NCBI GenBank assembly: GCA_963629305.1
Contig: CAVGIJ010000023.1
Coordinates: 1-18,861 of the forward strand
Direction: 5' to 3'
Origin: UBA1227 sp963629305
Lineage (GTDB): Bacteria > Bacillota > Clostridia > Oscillospirales > Acutalibacteraceae
Length of the DNA stretch: 18,861 nt
The position numbers were made by a program, and so were the translations under genes. Below, one piece after another: positions 13,655-18,861 of this stretch (position 1 is the first letter of the stretch; every line of letters starts with the position of its first letter). Below the pieces are notes generated by a model. The model saw only the letters and a list, made by a program, of their open reading frames with translations. It was not told where the DNA came from and searched no databases.

Positions 13655-14416
13655 TTAACCGATCATTTCCTTCATTGAATACATGCCGAATTCTTTATCC
13701 TTTATAAAAATTGCCGCATTAAGAGCACCGGTTGCAAAGATCTCCTTTGACATGGCTGTATGTGAAATCTTAACTATTTCATCCTTGCCGCCGAATATAA
13801 CTTCATGTTCACCGACAATCGTACCTGCACGTACACTGTGAATACCAATCTCATTTTGCGGTCTCTTTTCACGCTTTAAGTGTCTGTCATACTCATAGTC
13901 AATATTATCATCAAGAGCCGATGAAATCTCATTGGCAATCATAAGAGCAGTTCCGCTCGGAGCATCCAGTTTTTGATTATGGTGCTGTTCAATTATCTCA
14001 ATGTTGAAATCCGGGTAGAGGATAGATGCAGCTTTCTTTGCAAGCTCACAAAGAAGATTTACTCCGATCGACATATTTGCTGTATAGAAAATCGGTACAA
14101 CATCTGCCGCTGCATGTATGTCATCTGTCTGTGTTTCCGTAAGACCTGTTGTTGCAATAACTACAGGTAATTTTTTTGACACGGCATATCTAAGAACACT
14201 GTCAAGTGCGGACGGATGTGAAAAATCAATAATTACGTCAGCATGTATGTCAACATCTTCAATTTTTGAAAAAACAGGAAAATCAAATGAAGAATCCGTA
14301 CTGTCTGAAAACGCGTCAACGCCGGCGACAATAGTGCAATCATCTCTCTGTAAAACCGAGTTTATGATGACACGGCCCATTTTTCCGAGATATCCGTTTA
14401 AAATAATTTCCGTCAT
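13655..14416 (-). CDS. dapB: 4-hydroxy-tetrahydrodipicolinate reductase
   Basis: A 253-residue cytoplasmic enzyme that reduces the product of DapA with NAD(P)H in the diaminopimelate/lysine pathway. It has the N-terminal dinucleotide-binding turn NGYLGKMGR (7-15), an ATTGLT segment (88-93), and the family signature EQHHNQKLDAPSGTAL (143-158). The signature contains catalytic His145/His146, Lys149 and the substrate-binding Gly-Thr pair. Length is normal for the family. It lies 25 nt downstream of dapA, with an AAAGGG ribosome binding site. It is the last gene of the asd-dapA-dapB operon before the terminator. Confidence 0.97.
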   Translation of the reverse strand: MTEIILNGYLGKMGRVIINSVLQRDDCTIVAGVDAFSDSTDSSFDFPVFSKIEDVDIHADVIIDFSHPSALDSVLRYAVSKKLPVVIATTGLTETQTDDIHAAADVVPIFYTANMSIGVNLLCELAKKAASILYPDFNIEIIEQHHNQKLDAPSGTALMIANEISSALDDNIDYEYDRHLKREKRPQNEIGIHSVRAGTIVGEHEVIFGGKDEIVKISHTAMSKEIFATGALNAAIFIKDKEFGMYSMKEMIG

Positions 14417-14441
14417 TTTAACACAGCCCTTTGCTTAAAAG

Positions 14442-15332
14442 TCAGATAAGGTTATATGCCTTAAGGGTTTCTACCATTTTTTCATGGTCGGCAGGAGAGA
14501 GTGGGGCAAGAGGCATTCTGCACTCACCGCATTCAAATCCCATAATATTCATTGCTTCTTTTACGGGAATCGGATTGACATCCATAAAGAGCTTATTGAT
14601 AAGATCAAGATATTTCATCTGGAGCTGCGCAGAGCCTTTAAAATCTCCTCTGAGCGCCCTTGCGGCGAGTTCATGTGCTTCACTTGGACAGATGTTTGAA
14701 AGAACGGAAATAACGCCCTTGGCGCCGAGAGCCATGAATGCCGTAACTTGATCGTCATTGCCGCTGTAAATGTCAAGTTTATCACCGCAAAGTCTTATTG
14801 TCTTTGCAAGAGCGGCAATATTTCCGTTTGCCTCTTTAGTGGCAACAATTCGCTCATGCTGGCAAAGTTCGGCATATGTTTCCGGCTTGATATCCACACC
14901 GGTTCTGCTGGGTACATTGTAAAGAATTATAGGAGCCGAAACTCTGTCGGCAATGTATTTGTAGTGTCTTATAAGTCCTGCCTGAGATGTCTTGTTATAG
15001 TATGGCGTTACCATAAGAAGAGCATCTGCACCGACTTTTTCAGCCTCGTTTGAAATTCTTACACCGAAAGCAGTATCGTTACTGCCTGTGCCTGCGATAA
15101 CAGGAACTCTTTTATTTACGTGTTCAACACAAAACTTAACAGCCTGTATATGTTCAACAATATCGAGTGCGGCACTTTCTCCGGTTGTACCGCAGATAAC
15201 AATAGCGTCGGTATTGTTTTCAATCTGTCTGTCAATAAGTTCTCCGAGTTTATCATAATTGATGTTTCCGTACTCATCCATAGGAGTAACAATAGCTACG
15301 GCTGCACCGGTAAATATCGGATTGTTAGACAT
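14442..15332 (-). CDS. dapA: 4-hydroxy-tetrahydrodipicolinate synthase
   Basis: A 296-residue TIM-barrel aldolase that condenses pyruvate and aspartate semialdehyde, the committed step toward diaminopimelate and lysine. All key residues are present: GTTGES (48-53), the catalytic Tyr138 in YNVPSRTG, Arg143 and the Schiff-base Lys166 in VATKEANG. An AAAGGAG site (reverse strand, 15341-15347) lies 8 nt before ATG 15332. It follows asd by 37 nt on the same strand, so the two enzymes acting in sequence are co-transcribed. Confidence 0.97.
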   Translation of the reverse strand: MSNNPIFTGAAVAIVTPMDEYGNINYDKLGELIDRQIENNTDAIVICGTTGESAALDIVEHIQAVKFCVEHVNKRVPVIAGTGSNDTAFGVRISNEAEKVGADALLMVTPYYNKTSQAGLIRHYKYIADRVSAPIILYNVPSRTGVDIKPETYAELCQHERIVATKEANGNIAALAKTIRLCGDKLDIYSGNDDQVTAFMALGAKGVISVLSNICPSEAHELAARALRGDFKGSAQLQMKYLDLINKLFMDVNPIPVKEAMNIMGFECGECRMPLAPLSPADHEKMVETLKAYNLI

Positions 15333-15369
15333 AATAAAATCTCCTTTAAAATAGATTCAGCATATTTAA

Positions 15370-16452
15370 TCAGTCCATGTAACCTTCTGCGCAAAGTAAC
15401 TCAGCAAGTAATACCGCACCGCCGGCGGCGCCTCTGAGGGTGTTGTGAGAAAGACAGACAAACTTGTAATCATACTGTGTATCAGGACGAAGTCTTCCGC
15501 ATGAGATAGCCATTCCGCCCTCAAGATTTCTCTGAAGCTTTGTCTGAGGAAGATTATCCTCTGTGAAGTAGTTGAGGAATTGCTTCGGAGCCGACGGAAG
15601 TTCAAGTTCTTGCGGACGTCCCTTGAAGTTTTTCCAGATATCAAGAATTTCTTCTTTTGACGGTTTGTTCTTAAAGCGAACAAACACAGCTGCCATATGA
15701 CCGTCAGTTACGGAAACGCGAAGACACTGAGCTGTGAAATTCGGCTTTGTTGCCGGAACAATCTCATCGCCTTGAACACTGCCCCAAATTTTCAGAGGTT
15801 CTTTTTCGGATTTTTCTTCTTCGCCGCCAATGAACGGGATTACATTGTCAATCATTTCCGGCCATGTATCAAATGTTTTTCCTGCGCCTGAAATGGCCTG
15901 ATATGTGCATACCAGAACATCCTCAACGCCGAATTTTTCATCAAGAGGGAAGAGTGCCGGAACATAACTTTGGAGGGAACAGTTTGATTTTACCGCAATG
16001 AATCCGCGTTTTGTTCCGAGACGTTTTCTCTGCGACGGTATAACCCTTAAATGTTCGGGATTGATTTCAGGTATAACCATGGGGACATCCGGAGTATGTC
16101 TGTTTGCACTGTTGTTTGAAACAACCGGAATTTCTGATTTTGCATATTTTTCTTCAAGGGCCTTGGTTTCATCTTTTGAAAGGTTTACTGCGCAGAATAC
16201 GAAGTCAACAAGCTTTCCGATCTCGTCAATATCTTTTTCTGCATCCATAACAATCATATTTTTCATTTCTTCCGGCATAGGTACAGTCATTGCCCATTTT
16301 TCACCGACTGCAGCTTCATAAGTCTTGCCTGCAGAACGTGAACTTGCTGCAAGAACGGTTACATTGAACCACGGATGAGCAGAAAGGATAGTCGCAAAAC
16401 GCTGACCTACCATGCCCGTTGCACCGATAATTCCAACATTGTAATTTTTCAT
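15370..16452 (-). CDS. asd: Aspartate-semialdehyde dehydrogenase (archaeal/fungal-type)
   Basis: A 360-residue enzyme that makes aspartate semialdehyde from aspartyl phosphate with NADPH, feeding DapA. The N-terminus MKNYNVGIIGATGMVGQRF holds the nucleotide-binding turn. KSNCSLQS carries the catalytic cysteine, followed by YQAISGAGKTFDTW and a GHMAAV block with the active-site histidine. The general form (about 360 residues, long TFDTWPEMIDNVIPFIGGEEEK-type region) resembles the archaeal/fungal-like class rather than the E. coli class. The longest frame reaches 16566, but ATG 16452 has a GGGAGGT site 8 nt upstream and gives the standard N-terminus. It is the first gene of the asd-dapA-dapB operon, with a leader of about 155 nt. 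Confidence 0.95.
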   Translation of the reverse strand: MKNYNVGIIGATGMVGQRFATILSAHPWFNVTVLAASSRSAGKTYEAAVGEKWAMTVPMPEEMKNMIVMDAEKDIDEIGKLVDFVFCAVNLSKDETKALEEKYAKSEIPVVSNNSANRHTPDVPMVIPEINPEHLRVIPSQRKRLGTKRGFIAVKSNCSLQSYVPALFPLDEKFGVEDVLVCTYQAISGAGKTFDTWPEMIDNVIPFIGGEEEKSEKEPLKIWGSVQGDEIVPATKPNFTAQCLRVSVTDGHMAAVFVRFKNKPSKEEILDIWKNFKGRPQELELPSAPKQFLNYFTEDNLPQTKLQRNLEGGMAISCGRLRPDTQYDYKFVCLSHNTLRGAAGGAVLLAELLCAEGYMD

Positions 16453-16515
16453 CAGAAAAAACCTCCCAAAAGAATATATGCAATTTATTCTAAAGCAATG
16501 ATACGAAAAAAACGG

Positions 16516-16544
16516 TTGTAAACCATCCGTCATTGCAATATAAT
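16516..16544 (+). promoter_or_regulatory. Promoter of the queA-tgt operon
   Basis: TTGTAA (16516-16521), a 17-nt spacer and a perfect TATAAT (16539-16544) give a start near 16551 and a leader of about 130 nt. It lies inside the leader of the divergent asd transcript, so the two transcripts overlap. Confidence 0.65.
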
Positions 16545-16614
16545 ATGACAAGTAATTATTACACAAAAAAGTATATATTCATTTGTATATTTTACATATA
16601 TAAATGTTTTAATT

Positions 16615-16644
16615 AATATACAGCAAACGACACGGCAATGTCAA
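16615..16644 (-). promoter_or_regulatory. Promoter of the asd-dapA-dapB operon
   Basis: On the - strand a perfect TTGACA (16644-16639), an 18-nt spacer and TATATT (16620-16615) form a good sigma-A promoter. Transcription would start near 16608. The resulting leader holds no lysine riboswitch that I can recognise. Confidence 0.7.
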
Positions 16645-16679
16645 CACAAAATACCCATTAACAAAGGAAATTCAGCATT

Positions 16680-17705
16680 ATGAAAACTTCTGATTTTTAT
16701 TATGATCTCCCGGAGGAACTTATTGCTCAACATCCGCTCAAAATACGTGACTCATCAAGACTTCTCCACGTGGACAAAGAAACAGGGGAACTTTCGCACA
16801 AACACTTTACGGATATTATTGAATATCTGAACCCCGGCGATCTTCTTATCATGAATAACACACGTGTTCTCCCGTGCAGAATCTACGGTGTAAAAGAGGA
16901 AACAGGCGCTGTTGTAGAATTTCTATTGCTTACACAGATTAAACTCGGAACATGGGAGTGTCTTGCAGGGCCCGGAAAGAAAGCACGTGAGGGAAGCAGA
17001 TTTTCCTTTGGTGAAGGCAAAATGACAGGGATGGTTACTAAGGTCAAGGATGACGGAAACAGGATTGTTGAGTTTCAGTATGACGGAAGCTTCTATTCAA
17101 TACTTGATGAAATCGGTCAGATGCCTTTGCCTCCGTACATAAAAGAAAAACTTGAAGACAAAGAGCGCTATCAGACAGTCTACTCAAAAGAACTCGGTTC
17201 AGCCGCCGCGCCCACAGCAGGATTGCACTTTACACCGGAGCTTATTGAAAGAATAAAGCAAAAGGGTGTAAGAATCGGATATGTAACGCTTCACGTAGGT
17301 CTCGGAACATTCAGGCCGGTAAAGGTTGATGATGTCACAAAGCATAAAATGCATTCAGAGCACTACGATCTTCCAAAAGAAACAGCTATGCTGATAAATG
17401 AAACAAAGAAAAACGGCGGAAGAGTCATCTGCGTCGGAACAACATCCTGCAGAACGGTTGAATCGGTTGCAACGAAAAACGGTAAAATATGTGCGGACGA
17501 TGATTGGACGGATATATTCATTTATCCGGGGTATGAGTTCAAATGTATGGATGCCCTCATCACAAATTTTCATCTTCCGGAAAGCACACTTATCATGCTT
17601 GTTTCCGCATTCCTCGGGTACGACAAAACAATGAACGCATATAACACAGCGGTAAAAGAAAAATACAGATTCTTTTCCTTCGGAGACTCAATGATGATTT
17701 CATAA
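16680..17705 (+). CDS. queA: S-adenosylmethionine:tRNA ribosyltransferase-isomerase
   Basis: A 341-residue enzyme of queuosine synthesis. It moves the ribosyl part of SAM onto preQ1 at position 34 of tRNAs with GUN anticodons, giving epoxyqueuosine. The opening MKTSDFYYDLPEELIAQHP is the classic QueA N-terminus. Further signatures are NNTRVLPCRIYG, SAAAPTAGLHFT, HVGLGTFRPV and FHLPESTL. Length is as expected for the family. An AAAGGA site lies about 12 nt before ATG. tgt starts 13 nt after its stop, so the two queuosine genes form one operon. Queuosine enzymes act in the cytoplasm. Confidence 0.97.
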   Translation: MKTSDFYYDLPEELIAQHPLKIRDSSRLLHVDKETGELSHKHFTDIIEYLNPGDLLIMNNTRVLPCRIYGVKEETGAVVEFLLLTQIKLGTWECLAGPGKKAREGSRFSFGEGKMTGMVTKVKDDGNRIVEFQYDGSFYSILDEIGQMPLPPYIKEKLEDKERYQTVYSKELGSAAAPTAGLHFTPELIERIKQKGVRIGYVTLHVGLGTFRPVKVDDVTKHKMHSEHYDLPKETAMLINETKKNGGRVICVGTTSCRTVESVATKNGKICADDDWTDIFIYPGYEFKCMDALITNFHLPESTLIMLVSAFLGYDKTMNAYNTAVKEKYRFFSFGDSMMIS

Positions 17706-17718
17706 AGTAGGTAGTAAG

Positions 17719-18849
17719 ATGTATAAGCTTTTAAAACAGGACGGCAATGCACGTCGTGCAGAATTTGAAACAATTCACGGAACCATACAGACTCCCGCAT
17801 TTCAGAATGTCGCAACTTGCGGTGCAATCAAGGGCGGTCTCTCCGCATATGACCTTAAAGAAGTCAAATGCCAAATTATGCTTTCAAATACCTATCATCT
17901 TCATGTAAGACCCGGAGATGAGCTCATACATGACCTTGGAGGCCTTCATAAATTCACGGGATGGGACGGACCCATACTTACCGATTCCGGTGGGTTTCAG
18001 GTTTTCTCACTTGCAAAGCTGCGCAAAATAACCGAAGAGGGTGTAAATTTCAACTGCCATATTGACGGACACCATATATTTATGGGACCCGAAGAAAGTA
18101 TGCGTATTCAATCAAACCTCGGTTCGACAATTGCCATGGCGTTTGATGAATGCGTGGAAAACCCCGCTGAGTACTCATATGCAAAGCAAAGCTGCGAAAG
18201 AACAACGAGATGGCTTATACGCTGTAAAGAGGAAATGGAGCGTCTCAACGCAAAATATGACACTATAAACAAACACCAAATGCTTTTCGGAATAAACCAG
18301 GGTTGTACATATGATGACCTTCGTGTCAAGCACATGGAGGAAATATCCAAACTGGACCTTGACGGTTATGCTATAGGCGGCCTTGCCGTAGGTGAGCCGA
18401 AAGAGGACATGTACAGAATTGTTTCAGCTGTAAATGAAGTTGCTCCAAAAGACAAAATAAGATATCTTATGGGAGTGGGTACACCGGGAAATATCATTGA
18501 ATGTGTTTACAGAGGTGTTGACCTCTTTGACTGCGTTATGCCAAGCAGAAATGCACGCCACGGTCAATTGTTCACATGGGACGGCATTATAAACCTGAAC
18601 AATGCAAAATATGAACGTGACGAAAATCCGATTGACTCAAGATGCAACTGTCCGACCTGTCAAAGACACTCACGCGCATATATCCGACATTTACTGAAAG
18701 CTAAGGAAATACTCGGAATGAGGCTTTGCGTAATCCACAATCTTTATTTTTATAACAATCTCATGGAAGAAATAAGAAATGCCATTGACGAGGACAGATT
18801 CAAGGAATTTCACGATAAATATGTGGACTTGCTTGACACACGAATTTAA
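17719..18849 (+). CDS. tgt: tRNA-guanine transglycosylase
   Basis: A 376-residue enzyme that swaps guanine-34 of target tRNAs for preQ1. The base-recognition and catalytic residues are visible: Asp89-Ser90 in LTDSGGFQVFSL, Asp143, Gln194, the GGLAVGEP loop (220-227), and the nucleophile in GVDLFDCVMP (Asp271). The zinc site CNCPTC with a later histidine (CVIHN) is intact. The motif usually read as GIVQGG is GINQGC here, so the residue before the recognition Gln is Asn and the last Gly is Cys. Active-site Gln194 itself is kept. With queA directly upstream, preQ1 is the expected substrate. The ribosome binding site is only moderate (TAGGTAG). The stop lies 12 nt before the window end. Confidence 0.97.
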   Translation: MYKLLKQDGNARRAEFETIHGTIQTPAFQNVATCGAIKGGLSAYDLKEVKCQIMLSNTYHLHVRPGDELIHDLGGLHKFTGWDGPILTDSGGFQVFSLAKLRKITEEGVNFNCHIDGHHIFMGPEESMRIQSNLGSTIAMAFDECVENPAEYSYAKQSCERTTRWLIRCKEEMERLNAKYDTINKHQMLFGINQGCTYDDLRVKHMEEISKLDLDGYAIGGLAVGEPKEDMYRIVSAVNEVAPKDKIRYLMGVGTPGNIIECVYRGVDLFDCVMPSRNARHGQLFTWDGIINLNNAKYERDENPIDSRCNCPTCQRHSRAYIRHLLKAKEILGMRLCVIHNLYFYNNLMEEIRNAIDEDRFKEFHDKYVDLLDTRI

Positions 18850-18861
18850 TATGTGTAAAAT

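Noticed and set aside
16453..16608. Lysine riboswitch in the asd leader
   Set aside because: The leader is about 155 nt and AT-rich, and lacks the conserved L-box core blocks; only a simple inverted repeat is present.

Overview
The window looks like a low-GC Clostridia chromosome, probably an anaerobic gut-type Oscillospiraceae/Ruminococcaceae member. This rests on strong AGGAGG-type ribosome binding sites, several TTG starts, a folT-type tetrahydrofolate (THF) riboswitch like those of Eubacterium siraeum and relatives, and a corrinoid methyl-transfer gene set typical of anaerobic Firmicutes. I see no rRNA, tRNA, CRISPR array, insertion sequence or prophage gene. Every feature was read by eye; no database search was run.

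Layout. (a) 1-3765: the 3' end of an FkbM-type methyltransferase, then a run of + strand genes: a small membrane-anchored helix-hairpin-helix (ComEA-like) protein, an MBOAT O-acyltransferase, a very short DHHW-like partner, and a DEDDh 3'-5' exonuclease with a C-terminal Cys-pair domain. It closes with a strong terminator. (b) 3835-12712: a corrinoid-dependent methyl-transfer region. It holds a UroD-family (MtvB/MtaA-like) methyltransferase with an unannotated 45-codon gene behind it, a divergent GroEL-like chaperonin coupled to a corrinoid protein, and on the - strand a RACo-type reductive activator followed by a PucR-type regulator. Divergent from these are a second corrinoid protein and a methyltetrahydrofolate-forming methyltransferase. 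(c) 12747-13546: a THF riboswitch with a Shine-Dalgarno-sequestering hairpin in front of an ECF folate transporter S component (FolT). (d) 13592-16452, - strand: asd, dapA, dapB (the lysine/diaminopimelate branch), with a promoter in the asd-queA intergenic region. (e) 16516-18849, + strand: queA and tgt (queuosine tRNA modification).

How it fits together (inference). The UroD-like protein would move a methyl group from an unknown methylated compound to a corrinoid protein. The AcsE/MtvA-like protein would pass the methyl to THF. RACo would re-reduce corrinoid that has oxidised to Co(II). The PucR-type protein would sense substrate. FolT next door, under THF control, would supply the pterin acceptor. 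The most unusual element is the divergent chaperonin paralogue, which sits 7 nt from a corrinoid-protein gene with no groES beside it. It keeps the ATPase residues but has lost the GGM tail and, by eye, changed two residues of the hydrophobic apical groove. It may be a dedicated chaperone for this methyl-transfer system.

Many genes start downstream of their longest open frame. I moved starts to the codon with a well-spaced ribosome binding site at 1071, 3906, 6999, 11010 (-), 11903 and 16452 (-).
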